Shown: piece after piece, positions 43,419 to 52,208 of the stretch | Layout of the letters: every line of letters starts with the position of its first letter | How positions within the stretch are numbered: position 1 is the first letter of the stretch | Assembly: GCF_019923745.1 (NCBI RefSeq) | Contig: NZ_JAANOG010000001.1 | Span: 310,001-374,000 of the forward strand | Reading direction: 5' to 3' | Length of the DNA stretch: 64,000 bases | DNA from: Aquirufa aurantiipilula | Lineage (GTDB): Bacteria > Bacteroidota > Bacteroidia > Cytophagales > Spirosomataceae | The notes under the pieces: model-generated | Database searches by the model: none | Told to the model about the DNA's origin: nothing | The model's input: the letters and a program-made list of their open reading frames with translations, nothing else | Translations under genes and position numbers: made by a program

Positions 43419-45295
43419 TTGAGTAATACTTCTTCTAAGTCTTTCTCAATAATCAAGTTTTCGATAATGAACTTTTGTCTCTCTGGGGTATTTTTACCCA
43501 TGTAGTAAGTTAACAACTGTGGGATAGTAAATTCTTTTTCCAGAATAACTGGTTCTAACTTGATGTTTTCTCCAATAAACGTACCAAATTCTTCAGGCGA
43601 AATTTCTCCTAAACCTTTAAATCGAGTAATTTCTGGTTTCGGGCTTAATTTTTCGATGGCATTGCGTCTTTCTTCGTCAGAATAACAATAAATCGTTTCT
43701 TTTTTATTTCGAACTCGAAATAAAGGTGTTTCCAAGATGTACAAGTGACCATTACGCACTAAATCAGGGAAAAACTGTAGGAAGAAAGTCAAAATTAGTA
43801 AACGAATGTGCATACCGTCAACGTCGGCATCGGTGGCAATGACAATTTTATTATAGCGAAGATTATCTAGGGTGTCTTCAATATCTAAAGCATGTTGCAG
43901 CAAGTTAAACTCCTCATTTTCGTATACGATTTTCTTAGTTAGGCCAAAGCAATTTAATGGCTTTCCACGTAAACTAAATACAGCTTGAGTCTGTACATCT
44001 CTTGATTTTGTGATCGAACCACTCGCTGAATCACCCTCTGTGATAAACAATATTGTATCATGACGTGAATCAGATTTTTCATCAGGTAAATGCACGCGAC
44101 AATCTCTTAGTTTTTTATTATGAAGATTAGCCTTTTTAGCTCTTTCATTGGCTAATTTCTTTATACCTGCTATATCCTTTCTTTCTCGTTCTGATTGCAG
44201 AATTCTTTTTAAAATAGCATCAGCTGTACTGGGATTCTTATGCAAGAAATTATCTAATTCTGTTTTCACAAAGTCACCGATAAATGACCGAATGGAAGTA
44301 GAATTTGAATCTGGAGAGATGGTGGTGGAACCTAATTTTGTTTTCGTTTGGGATTCAAATACGGGCTCTTGAACACGTATGGCAATAGCACCCACAATAC
44401 TCGCACGAACATCTGAAGGATCAAAGTCCTTTTTGTAAAACTCTCTTACCGTGCGCACAATAGCTTCTCTAAAAGCAGCTAGGTGAGTACCCCCTTGTGT
44501 AGTATTTTGACCATTAACAAAAGAATAATATTCTTCACCATATTGATTATTATGAGTGATCGCTAATTCAATATCATTTCCTTTCAAATGAATGATCGGA
44601 TATCTATTTTCTTCAGCGTTGGTCTTTTTAGAAAGTAAATCCAATAAACCATTTTGAGAAAAATATTTCTCTCCATTAAAATTAATGGATAAACCCGCAT
44701 TTAAATAGGCATAATTCCAAAATAAGGAATCAAGATATTGAGGAATGAAATGGTAATTTTTAAAAATGGTATTGTCTGGTTCAAAGCAAACATGAGTTCC
44801 GCTTTTGCCATTGGAAGCTTCAAATCCATCGGATTCTGCAGTTAATTCACCTTTACAAAATTCTGCCCATTTGGTTTGACCATCCCGGTAGGATTGAACT
44901 TTGAAATATTGCGATAGGGCATTAGTGGCTTTGGTACCGACTCCATTTAAACCTACTGACTTTTGAAATGCCCCAGAATCATATTTACCACCGGTATTTA
45001 TTTTGGAAACGCAATCAATAACTTTCCCTAAAGGAATACCCCGACCAAAATCTCTGATTTCAACTTTATGATCAGAAATTTTCACCTCAATAACTTTACC
45101 ATTACCCATCATGTGCTCATCAATGGAGTTATCCATGATTTCTTTGACCAACACATAAATACCGTCATCTACTGAAGAACCATCTCCTAATTTACCGATA
45201 TACATACCGGGTCTTAATCGGATATGCTCTTTCCAATCTAAGGAGCGGATACTATCATCATTATAAATCGGGGGGGTACTGTTAATTTCTTCCAC
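43415..45295 (-). CDS. parE: DNA topoisomerase IV subunit B (GyrB-type ATPase)
   Basis: This 626-residue type II topoisomerase ATPase subunit has the GHKL ATPase site (E52 and N56 in [26 protein letters not shown]), a transducer domain, the TOPRIM signature [15 protein letters not shown], the metal motif DADVDGMHI, and the C-terminal [13 protein letters not shown]. The length fits the short ParE of Bacteroidota, which lacks the GyrB insertion. It is called ParE and not GyrB by length and by divergent features, but a gyrB paralogue cannot be fully excluded. The start is GTG at 45295. The partner parC is not in this window. Confidence 0.9.
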   Translation of the reverse strand: MEEINSTPPIYNDDSIRSLDWKEHIRLRPGMYIGKLGDGSSVDDGIYVLVKEIMDNSIDEHMMGNGKVIEVKISDHKVEIRDFGRGIPLGKVIDCVSKINTGGKYDSGAFQKSVGLNGVGTKATNALSQYFKVQSYRDGQTKWAEFCKGELTAESDGFEASNGKSGTHVCFEPDNTIFKNYHFIPQYLDSLFWNYAYLNAGLSINFNGEKYFSQNGLLDLLSKKTNAEENRYPIIHLKGNDIELAITHNNQYGEEYYSFVNGQNTTQGGTHLAAFREAIVRTVREFYKKDFDPSDVRASIVGAIAIRVQEPVFESQTKTKLGSTTISPDSNSTSIRSFIGDFVKTELDNFLHKNPSTADAILKRILQSERERKDIAGIKKLANERAKKANLHNKKLRDCRVHLPDEKSDSRHDTILFITEGDSASGSITKSRDVQTQAVFSLRGKPLNCFGLTKKIVYENEEFNLLQHALDIEDTLDNLRYNKIVIATDADVDGMHIRLLILTFFLQFFPDLVRNGHLYILETPLFRVRNKKETIYCYSDEERRNAIEKLSPKPEITRFKGLGEISPEEFGTFIGENIKLEPVILEKEFTIPQLLTYYMGKNTPERQKFIIENLIIEKDLEEVLLN

Positions 45296-45309
45296 TAGAT
45301 AATTTTTGT

Positions 45310-45317
45310 CAAAATTA
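45310..45317 (-). promoter_or_regulatory. Bacteroidota -7 element for parE
   Basis: The minus strand reads TAATTTTG (TAnnTTTG), 14 bases upstream of the GTG start, with a TTTC 20 bases further upstream as -33. The leader would be very short. Confidence 0.45.
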
Positions 45318-45417
45318 ATACGTTAAGCTCTATACTTGAAACTGCAATTAGCTTTAAAGTTAGCATTAAATCATGTTTTTTCTTTAATTTGCAGTCAAAT
45401 TAGAAATAAAAGACTTT

Positions 45418-48030
45418 ATGAACAAAAAGTTTTCTTTTGTCTTAATGGCATTCTTGTTGTTAAGTACAAAAATGATGAGTCAAACGATTCCATTCGGGGT
45501 ACAAGGTCAGCTTTTAGACCGAATGAACAATAATCCTTCTAATAGTCAAAACAGAAATCAGCCTCAAAACCAAGCTAATATCGGTCGTAGAACTATTACG
45601 ACAACTCCCAAACAGAAGCAAAATTACGACAGTTTGATGGCTGAACGCAAAAGAAATGCGGGGGAAATAGCCGATGAGGATACTGCTGTTTTTAATCTAA
45701 GAAAAAGAATTTTTGGATATTCCATCTTCAATAATAAAACTGGAACTTTTGAACCAAACTTAAAAATTGCCACTCCGAAATCCTATGTATTGGGGCCAGA
45801 TGATGAGTTAATCATTGATATTAACGGTTATTCTGAAGAGCATTTTAATTTAACTGTAAGTCCTGATGGATACGTTAAAATCAATCGTATAGGCAATGTT
45901 TATGTGGCTGGTTTAACCATTGAAGAGGCTAAAAATAGAATCATTTCAAAGCTTTCTCAAATTTTTGTAGGTCTACGCAGAGAAGGAAGTGGACCTAGTA
46001 GTACCAATCTTTATGCATCTATTTCTTTAGGTAGCATCCGTACCGTGAATGTCACAGTACAAGGAGAAGTTTTATTCCCAGGTACTTATTCAGTTCCTTC
46101 ATTAGCCAGAGTAATGAATGTGCTTTATTTAGCTGGTGGACCTAATCAAAATGGTACATATCGTGAGATTCAACTGATTCGTAATAAGAAAGTCATTGCT
46201 ACCATAGATTTATATGATTTTTTAACTGCAGGTATTCAAAAAAATGATGTGAATATTCATGATCAGGATATTATTAAAGTAGGTGTATATAAAAATAGAA
46301 TTGAGGTAAAAGGTAAAGTTAAACGCCCGGCATTGTTCGAAATCATGCCTCAAGAAAATTTAGCTAAAGTAATTCAAGATTTTGCAGGTGGATTTACGGA
46401 GGATGCATTTAAGGATTTGGTTAAAATCACCCGTTACACCAATCGCGAAAGAAAATTAATTGATCTTAATGCTGATTTAATGAATTCATTTACTCCTCAA
46501 ACGGGTGATGTAATTCAGGTTGAATCAGTCAATCAAGACCGCTTTGAAAATAAAATTTCAATCATAGGTGAAGTATTTAGACCTGGACAATTTGCCTTAG
46601 AAGGAAGTCCTAGCTTATTGAAATTAATAGATAGAGCAGGAGGTTTAAAGGAAAATGCATTCTTGGATCGTGTATTGATTCAGCGAATTAACCCAGACTT
46701 ATCCAAAACGAATTTATCTGTTAATTTGAAAGATATTTTAAATAATAAAACTAAGGATATAGCTTTAAGAAGAGAAGATAATGTTTCTATATTCTCCATT
46801 TTGGATTTAAAAGAAGGTTATACGGTGACTATTCACGGTGAAATTAATTTGAAACGTGAAAAGAAAAATGATAGCAATACTGAATCGACAACAGAAGCTA
46901 GTAAATCCGACAATACAGCTGGTAAAATAACAAGCGCACAAGAAAATAATCGTAACAATCCATTGGATAAAACAGATTCCGATTTAGTACAGATTGAAAG
47001 CGAAATTTCTGAAGATTTAAAATCGAATGAAGCTGCTAATCAATTGATTAATCGTCAATTAAAATTAACGCTTCCATTTGTTGAAAAAATGACGGTAGAA
47101 GATTTAATCCTACAAGCAGGTGGATTAAGAGAATCTGCTGCTACGGGTGTTGTAGAAATTGTCAGAAGAAAGAAAAATTTAGCCGATAATACACCGGTTA
47201 ATTCTCAAATTGCAGAAATCATTCGCTTCTCGATTAGTAAAAAATTGCAGTTAGACGAAACTGCTTCGACATTTGAATTACAGCCTTATGATGAGGTCTT
47301 CATTCGTTCATCTCCTAATTATGAATTACAGCAATTCATCACAATTCAGGGACAAGTAGTTTATCCTGGAGTTTATGGTTTAGAAAAGAAAGATGAGCGT
47401 CTAAGTGAGATTATTTTACGTGCGGGTGGATTAAATAAACAAGCTTATCCGAAAGGAGCTAAGTTGATTCGTAAAATTCAATTAACTGAATTTGAGAAAA
47501 ACAGAAAGGCTGAGCAGCTGAATGAAATACAAGATAACTTTACGGGTATTTCTACCCAAAGAGATCCTGCGATTGCAACTAAAACTAAGGAAACAATTGG
47601 TATTGACTTAGTTAAAGCCCTTAAAAATCCAGGGGGTGAAGATGACTTATATGTTTTAGAAGGTGATATCATCGATATTCCTAAAGAACCACAAACGGTT
47701 AAAGTATCAGGCGAAGTACTCTATCCGAATAGTGTCAAGTATTTAGATGGTAAATCATTTTATGATTTTATTTCAGAAGCAGGTGGGTTCACCTCTAGTT
47801 CTGCGAGAAAAAGAGCCTATGTTTTGTATTCAAATGGATCAGTAAAACGTACTAAATCATTCTTATTTTTACGTTTTCATCCTAGAATTGAACAAGGCGC
47901 AGAAATCATTGTTCCGAAAAAATCTAAGGTGGCAACAGGTCAACAAATTGTATCAGTGGTTTCCATTTTCACAGGAACCCTTACTAGTTTAATTGGTATT
48001 ATTACCTTGATTAAAGCTACTTCAAACTAA
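45418..48030 (+). CDS. Outer-membrane polysaccharide export protein (OPX, multi-SLBB)
   Basis: This 870-residue protein has a signal peptide (LMAFLLLSTKMMSQ), an N-terminal poly-export domain (YVLGPDDELIIDINGYSEEH), and at least five SLBB-type repeats (for example VTVQGEVLFPGTYSVPS, ISIIGEVFRPGQFALEG, VKVSGEVLYPNSVKYLDG). A C-terminal hydrophobic helix (about 846-866) follows. Such large Wza-like proteins form the outer-membrane exit for capsular or exopolysaccharide. A low-complexity Asn/Ser/Glu stretch near 490-530 separates the repeat groups. It opens the second polysaccharide operon, 122 bp from the divergent parE. Confidence 0.93.
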   Translation: MNKKFSFVLMAFLLLSTKMMSQTIPFGVQGQLLDRMNNNPSNSQNRNQPQNQANIGRRTITTTPKQKQNYDSLMAERKRNAGEIADEDTAVFNLRKRIFGYSIFNNKTGTFEPNLKIATPKSYVLGPDDELIIDINGYSEEHFNLTVSPDGYVKINRIGNVYVAGLTIEEAKNRIISKLSQIFVGLRREGSGPSSTNLYASISLGSIRTVNVTVQGEVLFPGTYSVPSLARVMNVLYLAGGPNQNGTYREIQLIRNKKVIATIDLYDFLTAGIQKNDVNIHDQDIIKVGVYKNRIEVKGKVKRPALFEIMPQENLAKVIQDFAGGFTEDAFKDLVKITRYTNRERKLIDLNADLMNSFTPQTGDVIQVESVNQDRFENKISIIGEVFRPGQFALEGSPSLLKLIDRAGGLKENAFLDRVLIQRINPDLSKTNLSVNLKDILNNKTKDIALRREDNVSIFSILDLKEGYTVTIHGEINLKREKKNDSNTESTTEASKSDNTAGKITSAQENNRNNPLDKTDSDLVQIESEISEDLKSNEAANQLINRQLKLTLPFVEKMTVEDLILQAGGLRESAATGVVEIVRRKKNLADNTPVNSQIAEIIRFSISKKLQLDETASTFELQPYDEVFIRSSPNYELQQFITIQGQVVYPGVYGLEKKDERLSEIILRAGGLNKQAYPKGAKLIRKIQLTEFEKNRKAEQLNEIQDNFTGISTQRDPAIATKTKETIGIDLVKALKNPGGEDDLYVLEGDIIDIPKEPQTVKVSGEVLYPNSVKYLDGKSFYDFISEAGGFTSSSARKRAYVLYSNGSVKRTKSFLFLRFHPRIEQGAEIIVPKKSKVATGQQIVSVVSIFTGTLTSLIGIITLIKATSN

Positions 48031-48034
48031 TCAC

Positions 48035-49093
48035 ATGGCAGAGTTAAGATCTGATCAATTTTCTTTTAAGCGCTTACTATTTAAGTGCTTTTTATTGATT
48101 CCTTTTTTTAAGCAGAATCGTAAAAAACTTTTAATCGGTGCGCTGGTAGGGATGGTTCTTGGAATTATCGTTGAGATTATCCGTAGTCAAAATAAAATAT
48201 ATAAAGCCCAAATTGTCTTCGTCATGGATTCAGAGGGATCTGCTGGGGGAGGTTTGGCAGATATTGCTAGTAGTTTAGGATTGGGAGGTTTTACGGCCAG
48301 CAATTCTTTATTCAGCGGGGAGAATTTCAAGGAACTTTTAAAGACTAAAGCTTTATTTCGAAAAGCTATGTTAACCAAAGTGAAATTTGGTGATAAAGAA
48401 GATTTATTCGCCAACTTCTTTTTGCAAAAAGCAGATTTAAAGAAACACGAATGGAGTGATTTACCAGATGATTTCTTTAATTACCGCTTTAAAATTACCG
48501 ACCCAAGTAAAGCAAATGAGCAAGATAGAAATATCATGAATGCCATTTATGAATACCTAAAAGGGAATACAGTTATCAGTAATGAAAACCCAAAGTCTTC
48601 CTTTTTAACAATGACTGTTGAAACGCGCAATGATACCTTAAGTTATACTTGGTCCAAACTATATTTAAAAACAGTTACTGAATTTTACATTCAAACTAAA
48701 ACTAAAAAGTCCAAAGAACTTTTAGTTATCATGGATAAAAGGGTAGATTCATTGCGTTCAGCCTTGTATTATACTCAGGGAAAGCTAGCTAACTATAATG
48801 ATCAAAATCAACAGATCATTTATCAGCGAGCTAGAATTACAGCAGAAAGATTACAAATGAATACGACACAACTTCAAAGTATGTATTTTGAAGCTGTTCG
48901 AAATTTTGATAATCTAAAATTCTCGTTGATTAAAGAATCTCCCTTGTTTACAATTATATCTGATTCAGAACTTCCTACTAAAATCGAAGTCTATTTCTGG
49001 GGACCCATTACATTAGTTGCTGTAGTCATAGGTATGTTAATTACATCCTTATTGATTTATATGCGTAATGTTTACAAAGAATTAATGGCTTAG
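48035..49093 (+). CDS. Wzz-type polysaccharide co-polymerase (PCP)
   Basis: This 352-residue inner-membrane protein has a first helix (about 27-46), a large periplasmic coiled-coil domain (about 65-320), and a second helix (about 325-345), the PCP plan. The early DSEGSAGGGLADIASSLGLG and the predicted coiled coil around 240-290 fit the Wzz family. It regulates chain length or bridges the exporter to the OPX protein; the lack of a C-terminal tyrosine kinase makes it PCP-1/PCP-3-like. It follows the OPX gene by 4 bp. Confidence 0.9.
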   Translation: MAELRSDQFSFKRLLFKCFLLIPFFKQNRKKLLIGALVGMVLGIIVEIIRSQNKIYKAQIVFVMDSEGSAGGGLADIASSLGLGGFTASNSLFSGENFKELLKTKALFRKAMLTKVKFGDKEDLFANFFLQKADLKKHEWSDLPDDFFNYRFKITDPSKANEQDRNIMNAIYEYLKGNTVISNENPKSSFLTMTVETRNDTLSYTWSKLYLKTVTEFYIQTKTKKSKELLVIMDKRVDSLRSALYYTQGKLANYNDQNQQIIYQRARITAERLQMNTTQLQSMYFEAVRNFDNLKFSLIKESPLFTIISDSELPTKIEVYFWGPITLVAVVIGMLITSLLIYMRNVYKELMA

Positions 49094-49098
49094 TGTAC

Positions 49099-49902
49099 AT
49101 GAATCTGATACAACAAAAACTCAAGGAGATAGGTAGTGATTGGGAGTTATTGGTCATTCTAGCCAAAAGAGACATTTCTGTTAGATACAAACAAACCATT
49201 TTAGGTTTGAGTTGGGCCATTGTCAAACCTGTGGCTACTATGTTGGTGTTTTTATTTGCCTATAAACAAGTCGCAAAAATTCAGGATATATCAGGGTATC
49301 CCATTCAATTGGTAATTTTTTCGGGAATTTTATTCTGGAACTACTTTGCCAATTCTCTTCAGGCTATAAGTAATTCTATATTAGTTAATAGTAATTTGAT
49401 TTCGAAGGTTTATTTCCCTCGATTAATCATTTGTTTTTCATCCATAGCGGTTTCTTTAGTTGATTTTTTGGTTGGTCTGGCAGTCTATCTTATTTTAGCT
49501 TTAAGTCTGCATCAAGATATATCGGGCTACATATTTTTATTGCCTGTGGCTTTATTTATTACCAGCCTTTTTGCTTTAGGTTTTGGTTTGATTTTTGCAT
49601 CTTTTTCGGTGAAATACCGTGATGTTCAGCAAATAATCCCATTGATCGTTCAATATGGTTTTTTTGCTACACCCATTGTATATACCACAAAACAGTTATC
49701 AGAAAAGTCGTGGTTTTTATGGTACAATATCTTAAATCCTTTAGCTGGAATGGTGGAAATGTTTCGAGCATGTCTAATTAGCCAATATGATTTATTGACT
49801 GCTCAGAACTTAAGTATCAGTGTTTTAGCTAGTGTTTTAGTATTTATACTAGGCATTATCATTTTTGACAAAAGAGAAGATTCCTTCGTGGACTATTTAT
49901 AA
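49099..49902 (+). CDS. Polysaccharide ABC exporter permease (Wzm/TagG-like)
   Basis: This ABC-2 type permease of about 267 residues has six helices and the family segments RDISVRYKQTILGLSWAIVK and SFSVKYRDVQQIIPLIVQYG. It moves lipid-linked polysaccharide across the inner membrane together with the downstream ATPase. I choose the ATG at 49099; a GTG two codons upstream overlaps the Wzz stop codon and is possible but weaker. It sits 5 bp before the Wzt gene. Confidence 0.93.
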   Translation: MNLIQQKLKEIGSDWELLVILAKRDISVRYKQTILGLSWAIVKPVATMLVFLFAYKQVAKIQDISGYPIQLVIFSGILFWNYFANSLQAISNSILVNSNLISKVYFPRLIICFSSIAVSLVDFLVGLAVYLILALSLHQDISGYIFLLPVALFITSLFALGFGLIFASFSVKYRDVQQIIPLIVQYGFFATPIVYTTKQLSEKSWFLWYNILNPLAGMVEMFRACLISQYDLLTAQNLSISVLASVLVFILGIIIFDKREDSFVDYL

Positions 49903-49907
49903 TATAT

Positions 49908-51128
49908 ATGCACATCATTGAAGTTGATTCCGTTTCTAAGAAGTATGAGCTTTCTGCCAATAAAGGGGCTGTTAGCCTTAAAAATGGTATTAAAAACTTA
50001 TTGACGAAGGAAGAAAAAGAAATATTCTGGGCAGTGAATGATGTTTCATTTGCTTTGAATCGTGGAGATAAGTTGGGAATTGTGGGAAGTAATGGTGCTG
50101 GTAAGTCGACTCTATTAAAAATACTAAGTAAAATCACTAAGCCTACAACAGGAGCAATTCATGTTAGAGGCAAAGTAGCTAGTTTATTGGAAGTGGGAAC
50201 AGGTTTTCATCCGGAATTAACAGGTCGTGAAAATATATTTTTAAATGGTGCCATTTTAGGTATGACAAAGCATGAAATCAAATCTCAATTTGATGAGATT
50301 GTTGATTTTGCTGGGGAACAAATTTCTCGTTTTTTAGATACACCTGTTAAACGGTATTCCTCTGGAATGTACGTTCGTTTAGGTTTTGCTATTTCGGCTC
50401 ACTTAAACCCAGAAATACTGATAGTTGATGAAGTTTTGGCTGTAGGAGATGCCGATTTCCAAAAGAAATCATTAGGTAAAATGCGTGAAGTCGCAGCCAA
50501 TGATAAAACTATTTTGTTTGTTAGCCATAATTTAACGGCAGTAGCCAATTTGTGTAATAAAACTTTACATCTAGAAAAGGGTAGGGTTAAACAATTTGGA
50601 GAAACAGGAGAGGTATTGTCTAATTACATGGCAGCTCTTCAAACCAATCGATTGGAACAAAGTTTTGATTCATTTGATTCAGCTCCAGGATCACAGCAAA
50701 TACGCTTAAAAAGGGCTACATTAATCCCAGAATTATTAGAAGGGCAAACCTATTTAGATATTAGGAACAAAATCAATGTAAGTATTGAATTTTGGAATAC
50801 AGAGCCCAATCAGCAATTGAATGTCAGTTTGCACTTATTTGCTAGCACAGGGGAATGTATTTTTAATGTTGGAACACCTCCAGGTCAATTTGGAGTAGGA
50901 GTGGTTCAAGCAACATTGGAAATTCCTGGACATTTTTTAAATGATGGTACCTACCACATTTCTTTCATGGTTGTTAAGGATAAGTCCATTGTCTTATATA
51001 ACTTCGAAGAAGTATTTAACTTTGAAATTGCTGATTTCAGAGAAGATACTACTTGGTATGGTAAATGGCCAGGCTATGTTAGACCGGTATTTCCTTTCCC
51101 TATTCGTCAACTATCTGATTCTATATAA
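49908..51128 (+). CDS. Polysaccharide ABC exporter ATPase with carbohydrate-binding C-domain (Wzt-like)
   Basis: This 406-residue ATPase has Walker A GSNGAGKS (60-67), the H-subfamily signature YSSGMYVRLGFAISAHL, Walker B ILIVDEVLAVGD and the H-loop VSHNL. After about residue 245 comes an extra beta-rich domain (ISIEFWNTEP-like; LFASTGECIFNVGTPPG) resembling the Wzt C-terminal domain, which in O-antigen exporters recognises the modified non-reducing end of the glycan. That suggests export of a polymer with a capped terminus. It partners with the Wzm-like permease directly upstream. Confidence 0.94.
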   Translation: MHIIEVDSVSKKYELSANKGAVSLKNGIKNLLTKEEKEIFWAVNDVSFALNRGDKLGIVGSNGAGKSTLLKILSKITKPTTGAIHVRGKVASLLEVGTGFHPELTGRENIFLNGAILGMTKHEIKSQFDEIVDFAGEQISRFLDTPVKRYSSGMYVRLGFAISAHLNPEILIVDEVLAVGDADFQKKSLGKMREVAANDKTILFVSHNLTAVANLCNKTLHLEKGRVKQFGETGEVLSNYMAALQTNRLEQSFDSFDSAPGSQQIRLKRATLIPELLEGQTYLDIRNKINVSIEFWNTEPNQQLNVSLHLFASTGECIFNVGTPPGQFGVGVVQATLEIPGHFLNDGTYHISFMVVKDKSIVLYNFEEVFNFEIADFREDTTWYGKWPGYVRPVFPFPIRQLSDSI

Positions 51129-51130
51129 TT

Positions 51131-52201
51131 ATGCTACATGTTACCAAATCGTTCTTGCCTGATTTAAAGGAATATGTCAGCTATTTAGAACGTATTTGGG
51201 AAAGCAATCATCTAACAAATGATGGTCCTTTGCTGAGAGAATTAGAACAGAAACTTCGTGATTACTTACAAGTTGAACATGTTATTTTTGTCACGAATGG
51301 CACTATTGCCTTACAATTGGCCCTGAAAGCCCTTCAAGTCAAAGGAGAAGTAATAACTACTCCGTTTTCTTATTGTGCTACGTCCAATTCCATTCTTTGG
51401 GAAGGTTCGACTCCGATATTTGCTGATATTGATCCGCATAGTATGACGGTAGAGTCAGCACAAATTAAATCTAAATTAACTCCTAATACTCAAGCCATTC
51501 TAACTACACACGTGTATGGCAATGCAGGAGACTTAGAAAAGCAAGAAGGTTTGGCAGCTGAGAACCACATCCCACTAATTTATGACGGTGCACATGCCTT
51601 TGGTGTAAATTATAAGGGTAAATCTATTTTTAACTATGGAACCGTCAGTACATGTAGTTTCCATGCCACTAAAGTATTCCACAGTGTAGAAGGAGGTGCT
51701 GTCATGACCAATGACGCCACTTTAGCAGCTAAAATCATCGAGTTACGTAGTTTTGGGCATAAGAATGATGATTATTTTTCCGCTGGAATCAATGGGAAAA
51801 ATTCTGAATTCCATGCTGCCATGGGCTTGGTTAATTTAGGTCATTTTGACGAAATACGGAATTACAGAAAATGGGCCTGTGAATTATATGATCAACTTTT
51901 ACAAATTCCAGGAGAAGCCATTCAATTCAATGCTAATATTGTACGTAATTACAGTTATTACCCTGTAATGTTCCCTAATGAAGCTAGTCTTCTAAATGCT
52001 GTTTCAGCATTAAATTCAGTACAGATAAATCCGAGAAGGTATTTTTATCCCTCTTTGAACACCTTGAGTTTTGTAGACAAACAATCTTGTCCAGTATCAG
52101 AAGATATAGCGCTTCGAGTATTATGTTTGCCTTTAAGTGCCGAAATTAAAGAAGATGAAATCAGATTGATTTCGGAATTAGTGAATCAATCCTTTAATTA
52201 A
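51131..52201 (+). CDS. DegT/DnrJ/EryC1 sugar aminotransferase
   Basis: This 356-residue PLP enzyme of the DegT/AHBA family has NGTIALQLALKAL (56-68), TTPFSYCATSNSILWEG, YDGAHAFG with D152 holding the pyridine nitrogen, and the PLP lysine K181 in SFHATKVFHSVEGGA. Family members transfer an amino group from glutamate to nucleotide-linked keto sugars. It is in the export operon, so the exported glycan may contain an amino sugar. The exact sugar nucleotide is not predictable. It starts 2 bp after the Wzt gene. Confidence 0.92.
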   Translation: MLHVTKSFLPDLKEYVSYLERIWESNHLTNDGPLLRELEQKLRDYLQVEHVIFVTNGTIALQLALKALQVKGEVITTPFSYCATSNSILWEGSTPIFADIDPHSMTVESAQIKSKLTPNTQAILTTHVYGNAGDLEKQEGLAAENHIPLIYDGAHAFGVNYKGKSIFNYGTVSTCSFHATKVFHSVEGGAVMTNDATLAAKIIELRSFGHKNDDYFSAGINGKNSEFHAAMGLVNLGHFDEIRNYRKWACELYDQLLQIPGEAIQFNANIVRNYSYYPVMFPNEASLLNAVSALNSVQINPRRYFYPSLNTLSFVDKQSCPVSEDIALRVLCLPLSAEIKEDEIRLISELVNQSFN

Positions 52202-52208
52202 ACATAGC